7,414 nt of DNA from Flavobacteriales bacterium (GCA_900770875.1 CAAGLV010000182.1:1-7414), one strand, 5' to 3'. Numbered from the stretch's first letter, positions 1 through 7,268 are shown. Numbers and translations: made by a program. The notes: a model not told the origin generated them from the letters alone.

Positions 1-1
1 A

Positions 2-271
2 GAGAGAATTTTTAATAAATATGCCATCGATAAGCAACAAATTAAAAACAGAATTGATGAACAAATTAATCTTCATCACATTTTAGATTTAAAAGAAATT
101 ATCGAAAAATCTGGTGGATTACAAAAAGGATTGCCCGAATTGTTTGCCTTTTTAGCTATAAGTAACGAATATCCACACCAAAAAAACAACGATTTAATGC
201 AAGAAATTGTATTTAATCTGCACGAAAAAAAATCAATACAAATCCCAACGATTACCTTTAATCATGAGTAA
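2..271 (+). CDS. jetA: JetA C-terminus (DUF3375, Wadjet kleisin subunit), 5'-truncated by window edge
   Basis: Only the last 89 codons are present. The frame is open from base 2 and ends at the TAA at 269-271. The segment resembles the C-terminal end of DUF3375 proteins: an FNKYAIDKQQ stretch, then LKEIIEKSGGLQKGLPELFA (LxEll...GLxELfaYL in the family), a short helix, and a basic strand ending PTITF. JetA is the MukF-like kleisin of the Wadjet complex. By analogy with MukF, its C-terminal winged-helix region contacts the SMC head, here JetC. The identification rests on this short pattern plus the two downstream genes, which are the expected JetB and JetC partners. The stop overlaps the jetB start by 8 nt (ATGAGTAA), which points to translational coupling. 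No sign of damage is seen in the visible part. The promoter and N-terminal part lie outside the window. Confidence 0.85.
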   Translation, partial: ERIFNKYAIDKQQIKNRIDEQINLHHILDLKEIIEKSGGLQKGLPELFAFLAISNEYPHQKNNDLMQEIVFNLHEKKSIQIPTITFNHE

Positions 272-845
272 TTTAGAACAACATATCAAACCCTATTCTA
301 AAGCCATTGTTAAGCTTTTAAAGCAACCGATAGAAAACAACCAATCGCTTTGGCAAGATGTTTTAAACTATCAGGTAGAAATACAAAACTATGTTAATTT
401 AATTGGATTAGAATTGGTCCTTAAAAAAGACGAAGGTTTTGCTTATTTACGCGAATTAGAAGATCGAGAAGGAAATACTTTAGGAATTGTTTCGAAACGT
501 AAAATTGGTTTCGAAGCTTCGATTATTTTGGTGGTTTTACGCCAAAGTTTAGACGAATTCGATCAAAATCCAACCCAATTTGATGTAAGCGAAAAATTTA
601 TTACATCGCAAGAAATCAAAGAAGAAGTCGAATTATTTTTACCAGAAACCTATAATAAAGTTAAACTTTTAAAAGATTTAGAAACTAACATTCGTCGAAT
701 TGTCGATTTAGGTTATTTAAAAGAAATTGATAAAAACGAATTCGAAACCAAATATCAAATTCATCGCATCATCAAAGAAAAAGTTTCATTAGACCAATTA
801 CAAGAATTTAAAAACAAATTAGAAGCTTATGTTGAATCTATTTAG
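264..845 (+). CDS. jetB: JetB (DUF4194, MukE/KITE-like subunit of Wadjet)
   Basis: The protein has 193 aa, the usual size for DUF4194. JetB is the MukE-like accessory subunit that dimerises and binds the JetA kleisin, which bridges JetC heads in the DNA-loop-extruding Wadjet complex. The family pattern is clear: KRKIGFEASIILVVLRQSL followed by DEFD at about residues 78-100 (family form: [RK]xLSYExtLLLVLLRExL.EFE), an FLPE segment near 125, the helix NIRRIVDLGYLKEI around 142-155 (xxxRLvelGfLr in the family), and YQIHRIIKEKVSLDQLQEF near 164-182 (y.vhRIlka.v....L..F). I chose the ATG at 264. The in-frame ATG at 207 would add 19 residues (MYLICTKKNQ...) that do not look like the family and would deepen the overlap with jetA to 65 nt. 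The 264 start gives the compact ATGAGTAA junction typical of this operon. The 3' end overlaps jetC by 17 nt. There is no clear Shine-Dalgarno sequence, as is usual in Bacteroidota. Confidence 0.9.
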   Translation: MSNLEQHIKPYSKAIVKLLKQPIENNQSLWQDVLNYQVEIQNYVNLIGLELVLKKDEGFAYLRELEDREGNTLGIVSKRKIGFEASIILVVLRQSLDEFDQNPTQFDVSEKFITSQEIKEEVELFLPETYNKVKLLKDLETNIRRIVDLGYLKEIDKNEFETKYQIHRIIKEKVSLDQLQEFKNKLEAYVESI

Positions 846-3800
846 CACAACATCGGACGAAGCCGGATTTCGCCTTCAATACATGGAAGTTTACAACTGG
901 GGAACCTTTACCGATCGCATATTTCGTATTCAACCACAAGGCAATAATTCGTTATTAACTGGTGCAAATGCTTCGGGAAAAAGTACTTTTATCGATGCAC
1001 TTTTAACACTTTTGGTTCCGGCAAAAAAAGATCGATTTTATAATCAATCTTCGGGCGTTGATAAAAAAGGAGATCGTACCGAAGAAACTTACGTATTAGG
1101 AAATTACGCGCATATACAACGCGATGGCGATTTAGGCACAATTACCAAATCGTTACGCGATAAATCGACATATTCGATAATTTCAGCTCATTTCGATAAT
1201 AAAGACGGAAAGAAAATTACCATTTTTCAGGTTCGATGGTTTTCTGGCGACGAACTAAAACGAACTTTCGGAATTGCGCATGTTCCGTTAACGATTGAAG
1301 ACGATTTTTCGCATTTCGACCAAAAAGGAAATTGGAAACGCACATTAGATAAAATATACAATTCGAATACAACCAAAAAGAAAATCGAATTGATGGACGG
1401 ACCAATTGCTTATGCCGAGCGAATGGCCGATTTATTTGGAATGAAATCTACCAAATCTTTAACCCTTTTTAACCAAGTTGTTGGTGTAAAAGTTTTAGAA
1501 GATTTAGACGAATTTATTCGTACCAACATGTTAGAAGAATGGAATGCTGAAGCTGAATTTTTACAATTAAAAGACAGCTTTAACACATTAATGGAGGCTA
1601 AAATAAACATTGAAAAGGTTAAAGACCAAATCAAGTTTTTAGAACCTATTAATCAGCACGCCATTAAAATACAAGAGTTAAACGATAAATTAGCAACTTT
1701 AAATCATTCTAAAGAAACCGCTGTTTTTTGGTTTGCACAAAAAGGATTAAACTTAGCCGAAACCGAATTACAAAAAACCGAAGCTCAATTTAATCAATTA
1801 CAAGTCGATCTAAACCAATTAAAAGAGAAAGAAATTTCGCTTAAAAATCTAGAAACTAACTTAACGGTACAAATTAAATCGGATGATGTTGGGCAACAAA
1901 TCGAGCAAATTAAAATCGATTTAGCACAATTAGAAAAAGCTAAACTTTTAATTGAAGAAAAACGAGACACATACAATCAATACATTACAATTTTAGGTTT
2001 TACAACCAATCCGACTTCTGCTATTTTTGACGAAAATTCAGCTAAAATTCAGGATTTAAAAACCGAAAATCAAGTAAATGCAAATCGTTTACAAGAACAA
2101 TTACGAGGATTAAAAAATAACGCCGATCAACTTAAAGAAGAAGTAGCACAAACGCAACAATTGATTGATTTTTTAGCTAAAAATCAAAATAATATTACAG
2201 GCGAAATTGCCGAAATAAGAAATCAAATTGTCGAAATAACAGGAACAACGCCTGCCGAAATTCCGTTTGTTGCCGAATTAATTAAAGTTAAAAACGAAGA
2301 TTGGGAAACTGCAATCGAGCAAACTTTACATCAGTTTGCACATCAAATTATCGTTCCCGAAAAGTATTTAAATCAGGTAGAAAATTACATCAAAAACAAT
2401 CCAATAAATGCTTTAGTACAAATTTTAGCGTACAAAGGATTTACATCGATTGATGGTTTAAAACCTGCATTGGCCGACAATCATTTAATTAATCAAATCG
2501 AATTTAAATCCGAAAGTATTTATGCCAAATGGATTAAAGAAACTATCGAAGAACAATTTGATTTTATTTGTGCCGACGAAATTAACGCAAACGCTACAAC
2601 CATTTTAAAAGATGGAACAATTATTTTTGCGAATGGAAATATCAAAAAAGATGGACGAATTGAAATAAATCGCAAAGAAAACTTTGTTTTAGGTTGGGAA
2701 AACTCGGCTAAAACCGAAGCAATTTATCATGATTTAAAAACAATTGAAGCAAAGTTTGAGTCGAACGAAATTTTAATTTCAGAAATACAAAAACAACTTA
2801 CTTTTACCGAACAGATAAAAGAAACAATTGCAAAGATTGAAACTTCGTTTACCCATTTCGCAACAATTGATACGCAAGAAATTTCAGCAGAAATTAATCA
2901 AAAACAACATTTAATTGATGTTTTAAATTCTGGCTCTAATCGTACTGAAGGTTTACAACTAGAATTAGAAAAAACACAACAACAATTAAAAGTTTTATCT
3001 GAACAAGAGATTCATAACTTAAATCGCGAAATATTTAAGTTAGAAACTCAAATTCAACAAATTCAAAAAGAAAAAAGACGAAACAACGATATTTTAAGCT
3101 CTTTATCGGTCGTTTCTATCGATGAATTTGAACAAAAACATCAAGAACTTTTAACGGTAGATTATTTTAGCATCAAATTAAAACAAACCGAATTCCAAAA
3201 GGAATTAGAAACGCAAATAAAAAGTTTTGATTATTCGAAACGTTTAACTGAAGATAAAATCAAGCAAAAAATCACCGAATTTAAGCATCCAAAAGAAGAA
3301 ATCATCCTTAAATACAGCGATTGGCGATCGGATGCTTCTGCCCTTCCCGATGCTACACATTTAGATTTGGTAAGCGAATATCAAGAATTTTATCAGCGAT
3401 TAAGCGAAGATAATTTACCTCGTTTCGAAACTAAATTCGAGTCGTATTTACAAGAAACGATCATTAATAAAATTGGCGATTTTAGAATGTTTTTTGAAAA
3501 CTGGACCGAAAGTATTCAGGAAAATATCAGTTTATTAAACGAATCGCTTGCCGAAATTGATTACAATACCAAAGAATTTACAACATACATTCAGTTAATT
3601 GCAAATCAACATTATGTTGCCGAAATACAAGATTTTAAAACATTACTTAATCGTGCAATTTCGAACGGAAATGATGCTTTGATGTTATTTGAAGAAAAAC
3701 GTGATCATTTTAACGATCATATTGCGCCATTAATTAAAAAATTAAATCGTGAAGATTGGCGAGCTAAAGTAATGGATGTTAGATATTGGTTTAACTACAA

Positions 3801-4206
3801 AGCAGAAGAATTTAGACGAGATACACAAGAAAAAATTAAAACTTACGAGCATATGGGCGCGCTTTCGGGAGGAGAAAAAGCGCAATTAACTTATACCATT
3901 TTAGGTTCGGCTATTGCTTATCAGTTTAATTTAATGCAAAAAGAAAAAGCCAATACATTTAGATTTATAGCTATTGACGAAGCTTTTAAAGCACAAGATG
4001 AGGATAAAGCAAAATATTTATTGCGCTTATGCGAACAACTTAAGTTACAATTATTGGTTGTTACACCTGCCGATAATATTCATATTGTGGAAGATTATAT
4101 TTCGTTTGTACATTATGTAGAACGAAAAGAAGAAAAATATTCGTGGTTATACGATATGCCAATTACGCAATATTTAGATCGCAAAGAATTATTAAGCTTA
4201 ATCTAA
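829..4206 (+). CDS. jetC: JetC (SMC/MukB-like ATPase of Wadjet)
   Basis: This is the 1125-aa SMC-type motor of the Wadjet anti-plasmid complex. Family work shows that such complexes extrude DNA loops with ATP hydrolysis and that JetD then cleaves small circular DNA. Domains in order are: an N-terminal head with the MEVYNWGTF strand and Walker A G45-ANAS-GKST (K51); a long coiled coil from about residue 260 to 465, rich in Lys, Glu and Gln; a hinge at about 475-630 starting PAEIPFVAELI and including WETAIEQTLHQFA and IIVPEKY; a returning coil from about 640; a conserved neck block with LPRF (863-866) and NESLAEIDYN (904-913); the ABC signature LSGGEKA (1012-1018); Walker B with RFIAIDE (D1050, catalytic E1051); and a D-loop/H-loop-like tail with VVTPADNIHIVE. 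All catalytic residues are present, so the ATPase should be active. The protein could generically be called SbcC/MukB-like, but DUF3375 and DUF4194 neighbours make JetC the specific call. A terminator follows 22 nt after the stop. Confidence 0.93.
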   Translation: MLNLFSTTSDEAGFRLQYMEVYNWGTFTDRIFRIQPQGNNSLLTGANASGKSTFIDALLTLLVPAKKDRFYNQSSGVDKKGDRTEETYVLGNYAHIQRDGDLGTITKSLRDKSTYSIISAHFDNKDGKKITIFQVRWFSGDELKRTFGIAHVPLTIEDDFSHFDQKGNWKRTLDKIYNSNTTKKKIELMDGPIAYAERMADLFGMKSTKSLTLFNQVVGVKVLEDLDEFIRTNMLEEWNAEAEFLQLKDSFNTLMEAKINIEKVKDQIKFLEPINQHAIKIQELNDKLATLNHSKETAVFWFAQKGLNLAETELQKTEAQFNQLQVDLNQLKEKEISLKNLETNLTVQIKSDDVGQQIEQIKIDLAQLEKAKLLIEEKRDTYNQYITILGFTTNPTSAIFDENSAKIQDLKTENQVNANRLQEQLRGLKNNADQLKEEVAQTQQLIDFLAKNQNNITGEIAEIRNQIVEITGTTPAEIPFVAELIKVKNEDWETAIEQTLHQFAHQIIVPEKYLNQVENYIKNNPINALVQILAYKGFTSIDGLKPALADNHLINQIEFKSESIYAKWIKETIEEQFDFICADEINANATTILKDGTIIFANGNIKKDGRIEINRKENFVLGWENSAKTEAIYHDLKTIEAKFESNEILISEIQKQLTFTEQIKETIAKIETSFTHFATIDTQEISAEINQKQHLIDVLNSGSNRTEGLQLELEKTQQQLKVLSEQEIHNLNREIFKLETQIQQIQKEKRRNNDILSSLSVVSIDEFEQKHQELLTVDYFSIKLKQTEFQKELETQIKSFDYSKRLTEDKIKQKITEFKHPKEEIILKYSDWRSDASALPDATHLDLVSEYQEFYQRLSEDNLPRFETKFESYLQETIINKIGDFRMFFENWTESIQENISLLNESLAEIDYNTKEFTTYIQLIANQHYVAEIQDFKTLLNRAISNGNDALMLFEEKRDHFNDHIAPLIKKLNREDWRAKVMDVRYWFNYKAEEFRRDTQEKIKTYEHMGALSGGEKAQLTYTILGSAIAYQFNLMQKEKANTFRFIAIDEAFKAQDEDKAKYLLRLCEQLKLQLLVVTPADNIHIVEDYISFVHYVERKEEKYSWLYDMPITQYLDRKELLSLI

Positions 4207-4228
4207 TTTTTAAAAATTTAAATAAGAT

Positions 4229-4260
4229 AAAAGTCACCTTTATAGAGGTGACTTTTTTTT
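4229..4260 (+). terminator. Rho-independent terminator of the jet operon
   Basis: The perfect 11-bp arms AAAAGTCACCT (4229-4239) and AGGTGACTTTT (4246-4256) flank a 6-nt loop (TTATAG). The right arm runs into eight T (4253-4260). The stem carries a GTCACC/GGTGAC core, unusually stable for such AT-rich DNA. It starts 22 nt after the jetC stop and so closes the Wadjet operon before the next gene. The A-run on the left gives it some capacity to stop transcription from the other strand too. Confidence 0.9.
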
Positions 4261-4293
4261 ATCTAAATACCTTTATAGTTTATATATTTTCAT

Positions 4294-4301
4294 TACTTTC
4301 G
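4294..4301 (+). promoter_or_regulatory. Candidate Bacteroidota -7 box upstream of the sensor operon
   Basis: TACTTTCG, followed by CA, matches the Bacteroidota primary sigma -7 consensus TAnnTTTG at five of six fixed positions. It lies 28 nt upstream of the ATG at 4330 and after the jet terminator, so a separate promoter is needed here. No good TTG is seen at the -33 position; the sequence there is CCTTTATAGTTT (4270-4281). This could mean a weak or activator-dependent promoter. Confidence 0.5.
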
Positions 4302-4329
4302 CAATAATACTAATTTAACACTTAAACAC

Positions 4330-4971
4330 ATGAACACAATTGCAAAAGTAAACGAGGCAATTTTAGCATTTCAGAATTTGTTTAATTCGAAAAGAGAGCG
4401 TAAAAACAACGAAAAATTAATCGCTAGCTTATTAACAAATGCGAAGTATATAAATTTTGGAAAAGTATCTTTCGAAAACTTAAATCCAGACGAAAAATAC
4501 AGAATGTATTTGGCTTACGAAAATAATTTACTATATGGTGTATTATTAAAAGAATCGGAAGATTTTTATCAAGATAAAACAATTACAAATGCCAAATATT
4601 ATGTTTCGTCTTTTAACTCTCAGGCCTTAAAAATCGATCCTAATTTAACTCCAACTTTAACTCTTCCAAACCAAATTAGCTACTCTACATTAGCGCAACG
4701 TATGATTAATTGGGAAAAAGATTATTATACATGGATGGTTGCAAATTTAGATGAAGGATTTTTAGTGGATTATTTTGAAATTGATTCGGCTAATTTTAGT
4801 CAAATTTCTGATAACAATGGTGTATTTGGCTTAATTAATACATCTGATGTTAGCTACGAAAAAACAACAACTTATAGTAATTTATTAGTTATTGATTTTG
4901 CTGTAATTAGCGATACAGGATATATGGATGTTGTAAGACCTGTGCCACCATTTAAACCAATAAGATTTTAA
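4330..4971 (+). CDS. Hypothetical soluble protein, first gene of the sensor operon
   Basis: I do not recognise this 213-aa protein. It has no signal peptide and no membrane helix and contains no cysteine, so it is probably cytoplasmic. The N-terminus (1-35) looks like an amphipathic helix with a basic patch (KRERKNNEK, about 21-29). The middle has aromatic-rich segments, for example PDEKYRMYLAYENNLLYGVL (53-72) and INWEKDYYTWMVANLDEGF (126-144). The C-terminus mixes strand-like hydrophobic runs (NLLVIDFAVI, 184-193) with a Pro-rich tail ending PVPPFKPIRF. The start is the first ATG after a plausible promoter, 28 nt downstream of the -7 box, with no Shine-Dalgarno sequence. Only 8 nt separate it from the next gene, so it is probably co-transcribed with the membrane protein, kinase and regulator. 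That suggests, but does not prove, a role linked to this signalling unit, either as a partner or as an output. No intact-domain or catalytic motif was found. Confidence 0.75.
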   Translation: MNTIAKVNEAILAFQNLFNSKRERKNNEKLIASLLTNAKYINFGKVSFENLNPDEKYRMYLAYENNLLYGVLLKESEDFYQDKTITNAKYYVSSFNSQALKIDPNLTPTLTLPNQISYSTLAQRMINWEKDYYTWMVANLDEGFLVDYFEIDSANFSQISDNNGVFGLINTSDVSYEKTTTYSNLLVIDFAVISDTGYMDVVRPVPPFKPIRF

Positions 4972-4979
4972 TTTATTGA

Positions 4980-5621
4980 ATGGATTTCATCTATAATATA
5001 ATAGATTACATCAGCTATACTAATCCTATAATTGCGGTTATAGGATTAATTTTGTTTATATACAAAAAACCAAAATTTAATCTTGTAAACATTATTGTTA
5101 TATTTTTAATTTTAGGTTTAGCCATCGATATCTCAAGTCGATATTTAGCGACATTAAATCAGAATAATCTAATTTGTATAAACATTTTTAATCTTGTAGA
5201 ACTTAGTTGCTTGTATCTTTTTATAAAAAAGATAAGTTTAAAATTAAATCCTATATACAATTATTTCGTTTTAGCTTTAATTGGATATAATCTATACGAA
5301 CTTTTTACAATAAATTATAGTAACCCTATACTTTATCAAAGCTATTCAAAACCTATAAACTCATTGTTTTTATTGTATTTAGCTTTAATCCAATTATATA
5401 AAAGCATTAAACACGATAATAATGTAAGTAACAGAACAAGCCTTATAGTATTTACGATATTTTTTACTTTAAACTCGTTTTTAAACTTACCAATTAACTT
5501 TTTAATTAATTACAACAATTATGTCATTTTTATTATTTGGTTAATTAACACAATGAATACAAATTTTTTATATAGTTATTTTGTTTATTTGATATGGAAA
5601 AATGGCAAGACCCAAATGTAA
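4980..5621 (+). CDS. Seven-helix integral membrane protein, putative sensor partner of the histidine kinase
   Basis: This 213-aa, very hydrophobic protein is rich in Ile, Leu, Asn and Tyr. I count about seven membrane helices, at roughly residues 14-29, 35-54, 64-83, 92-109, 126-141, 153-174 and 180-206, with short loops and a KNGKTQM tail. The third helix carries NIFNLVELSCLYLFIKK, with a charged Glu (E74) inside the membrane region. From memory, similar IeNxxE-type membrane proteins are found in Bacteroidota just before NarX/LiaS-type kinases, but no function is assigned to them. The gene starts 8 nt after the preceding stop and overlaps the kinase gene by 28 nt, so the two are almost certainly translated together. 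The kinase has no sensory domain of its own, so I infer that this protein provides sensing or membrane scaffolding. It is not recognisable as a transporter. The start is the only plausible ATG; there is no Shine-Dalgarno sequence. Confidence 0.8.
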   Translation: MDFIYNIIDYISYTNPIIAVIGLILFIYKKPKFNLVNIIVIFLILGLAIDISSRYLATLNQNNLICINIFNLVELSCLYLFIKKISLKLNPIYNYFVLALIGYNLYELFTINYSNPILYQSYSKPINSLFLLYLALIQLYKSIKHDNNVSNRTSLIVFTIFFTLNSFLNLPINFLINYNNYVIFIIWLINTMNTNFLYSYFVYLIWKNGKTQM

Positions 5622-6349
5622 TTATCTTTTGGATTATATTTACAATCATTCTATTAGTTATCTTATTGATATTTATTACTTCGTTAATAAAAATTCATTT
5701 TAAAAATATCATCAAAAAAAGAGAACAACTCTTTAAAGAACGTTTAGAAAACGAAAAGAAGATTAAAAATGCGATGATTTTAGCCCAAGATACCGAACGA
5801 AAATTAATTGCATCAGAAATACACGATCAAATTAGCAATAAACTAAATCTGCTAATCTTAAAATTAACGGCTCTAGAACCCAATGAAGCTATTACAAATG
5901 TAAAATCCGAATTAAAAAGTTTGGTTCAAAAAAACAGAGATATCTCTCACTTATTATTCCCAATCGAAATAGAAAATTTAGGTTTAATCTTTACGTTGCA
6001 GGATTTATCGATGAAAAATAGCTCGAGCGAATTTAAAATTAATTTGCATATAAAAAACGAATTCACATTCGAAAGCAAACAAATCGAACATCAATTATAT
6101 CGTGTAATTCAGGAAGCGATGAATAACGCTATAAAGCATGGTAAAGCCAAAGAATTAAACATTTTTATAGATAAAATTAAAGATAAAATTTGCCTTTTAA
6201 TAACCGATAATGGTTTAGGATTTAAAGTTAACGAAGCAATAAACGGGATTGGCTTAACCAATATTGACACCAGATTAAAAACAATTAACGCAACATATAA
6301 AATAAAATCAGCACCAAATAAAGGAACCCGATTAATTATTACTTTATGA
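5594..6349 (+). CDS. Sensor histidine kinase, HisKA_3 / NarX-LiaS type, lacking a sensor domain
   Basis: This 251-aa protein has a single N-terminal membrane helix (about residues 9-32) and no periplasmic domain. A short coiled linker (38-66) leads into the HisKA_3 dimerisation domain with ERKLIASEIHDQI. The phospho-acceptor is H77 and is followed by D78. The HATPase_c domain has an N box (EAMNNAIKHGKA, with N177, N178 and H182), a G1 box DNGLGF (205-210), a G2 box NGIGLTNI (217-224) and a final KGTRLIITL. All key residues are present, so it should autophosphorylate. The EIHDQISNKL H-box differs from the common ELHDxLGQ form but is within the family's range. It starts inside the membrane-protein gene (28-nt overlap), and its stop overlaps the regulator's start as ATGA. 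The cognate partner is therefore the downstream NarL-type regulator. The input signal is unknown; the upstream membrane protein is the likely source. Confidence 0.92.
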   Translation: MEKWQDPNVIIFWIIFTIILLVILLIFITSLIKIHFKNIIKKREQLFKERLENEKKIKNAMILAQDTERKLIASEIHDQISNKLNLLILKLTALEPNEAITNVKSELKSLVQKNRDISHLLFPIEIENLGLIFTLQDLSMKNSSSEFKINLHIKNEFTFESKQIEHQLYRVIQEAMNNAIKHGKAKELNIFIDKIKDKICLLITDNGLGFKVNEAINGIGLTNIDTRLKTINATYKIKSAPNKGTRLIITL

Positions 6350-7002
6350 AAATTAAAATAGCCATATTAGACGACGAAAGCCTTTTAGTAGAAGCTTTTA
6401 GCAATTTATTAATTACCAACGAAAATTTTGAAGTTATTAATAAATCGACTAACGGAAATACTTTTTTATCCGATTTAGAATCTTCTAATAATATTCCAGA
6501 TATCTTATTACTCGATTTAAATATGCAACCTATTAATGGTTTAGAAGTTCTAGAAATACTTGCACAAAAAAATATCGATTTAAAAGTTATCGTTTTATCA
6601 TCGATGTACAACTCGACAATGTATGGATATATGATTAAATACGGAATTTCGGCATTTTTACCAAAATATTGCGAGAAAGACGAACTATTTACTGCTATTG
6701 AAGAAGTTTATAAAAACAAGTTTTATGTAAATAAAGAAGGGCAAGAATTAATTAACGAATATGTGAAAACTAAAAGCGCTAATCCTTGGAGCATGATTGC
6801 TTTAACCGAACGCGAAACTGATATTTTACAATTAATTTGTCAGGAATACTCTACAAAAGATATTTCAGAAAAGTTATTTATTAGTCCTAAAACTGTTGAG
6901 GCACATCGATCTAAATTAATGGAAAAAATTGGATGTAAAAATGTTGTCGGTATGGTTACTTACGCTATTTTAAACGGAATTTATATTATTAAAAACGTAT
7001 AA
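6346..7002 (+). CDS. Response regulator transcription factor, NarL/LuxR (FixJ) type
   Basis: This 218-aa regulator has an N-terminal receiver domain (about 3-120) and a C-terminal LuxR-type helix-turn-helix (about 150-212). In the receiver, the acidic pair is D9/D10 (AILDDE), the phospho-acceptor is D57 (ILLLDLNM), the switch Ser is S85 (VLSS) and the conserved Lys is K107 (FLPK). The DNA-binding domain shows LTERETDILQLICQEYSTKD, then ISEKLFISPKTVEAHRSKLM, both close to the family form. The ATGA overlap with the kinase gene marks the two as a cognate pair. Phosphorylated NarL-type proteins usually dimerise on short dyad sites near promoters. A candidate dyad lies in the intergenic region beyond the gene (7269-7280). 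I see nothing broken or missing. The target genes are not known from the sequence. Tail residues GIYIIKNV follow the usual end of the domain. Confidence 0.95.
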   Translation: MKIKIAILDDESLLVEAFSNLLITNENFEVINKSTNGNTFLSDLESSNNIPDILLLDLNMQPINGLEVLEILAQKNIDLKVIVLSSMYNSTMYGYMIKYGISAFLPKYCEKDELFTAIEEVYKNKFYVNKEGQELINEYVKTKSANPWSMIALTERETDILQLICQEYSTKDISEKLFISPKTVEAHRSKLMEKIGCKNVVGMVTYAILNGIYIIKNV

Positions 7003-7091
7003 AAAAACAACTTACATCAGAGGAAACCCTTAGTTAAAAACTATGGAATTCTCCTATAAAAAACACAAATAATCGTTATAAAATTGCAGTA

Positions 7092-7208
7092 CGATATAAG
7101 AGAATATGTGCAGAAAATTTTAATCTCTGATATTTAATTTGTAGGAAACTACAATTGCGATTATTTATTTATAAAAAGCATAATTAATTTAATAATTATG
7201 CTTTTTTT
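7092..7208 (+). ncRNA. Candidate small RNA or structured 3' UTR with three hairpins
   Basis: Three hairpins follow one another. The first pairs GATAT-A-AGAGA (7093-7103) with TCTCT-G-ATATT (7124-7134), with one A/G mismatch and a 20-nt loop. The second is TTGTAG-GAAA-CTACAA (7139-7154), closed by a GNRA-type GAAA loop and extendable past one bulge to 7136/7156. The third is the terminator at 7173-7208. A weak -7-like box, TAAAATTG followed by CA (7079-7086), would start transcription at about 7092, right where the first hairpin begins, giving an RNA of about 115 nt. Against this, the box lacks a -33 TTG and the AT-rich sequence makes chance pairings easy. The same structures could simply be the 3' UTR of the response regulator mRNA, 170 nt beyond its stop. 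I do not recognise a known RNA family. Confidence 0.3.
7173..7208 (+). terminator. Rho-independent terminator after the sensor operon
   Basis: The perfect 14-bp arms AAAAAGCATAATTA (7173-7186) and TAATTATGCTTTTT (7193-7206) flank a 6-nt loop, ATTTAA. The right arm merges into seven T (7202-7208). Only two G:C pairs are present, but the long stem and T-run are convincing. It ends either the regulator transcript, with an unusually long 170-nt tail, or a separate small RNA. The five A on the left mean it may also work for transcription coming from the right. Confidence 0.8.
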
Positions 7209-7268
7209 ATTGCAAAATTCAATTTTCTTTTACCTATTATTATTTTTTTATAAAAATCTGATAAAATT

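Noticed and set aside
207..263. Upstream in-frame ATG giving JetB a 19-residue N-terminal extension
   Set aside because: The added residues lie inside jetA in another frame and do not look like DUF4194. The ATG at 264 gives the compact overlap and the usual length.
1217..1976. Three reverse-strand open frames of 60-74 codons inside jetC
   Set aside because: They are antisense to a strongly conserved SMC gene, their products resemble no family, and no promoter is evident. They are shadows.
4205..4218. Palindrome AATTTTTAAAAATT directly after jetC
   Set aside because: It is pure A/T with no loop and is expected by chance at this base composition. The real terminator follows a few bases later.
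6339..6611. Reverse-strand 90-codon open frame across the start of the response regulator gene
   Set aside because: It is antisense to the conserved receiver domain with D9, D10 and D57, and its product is not protein-like. It is a shadow.
7043..7072. Nine-codon open frame starting ATGGAATTC
   Set aside because: It is too short, has no ribosome binding site and no family support. Chance is the better explanation.
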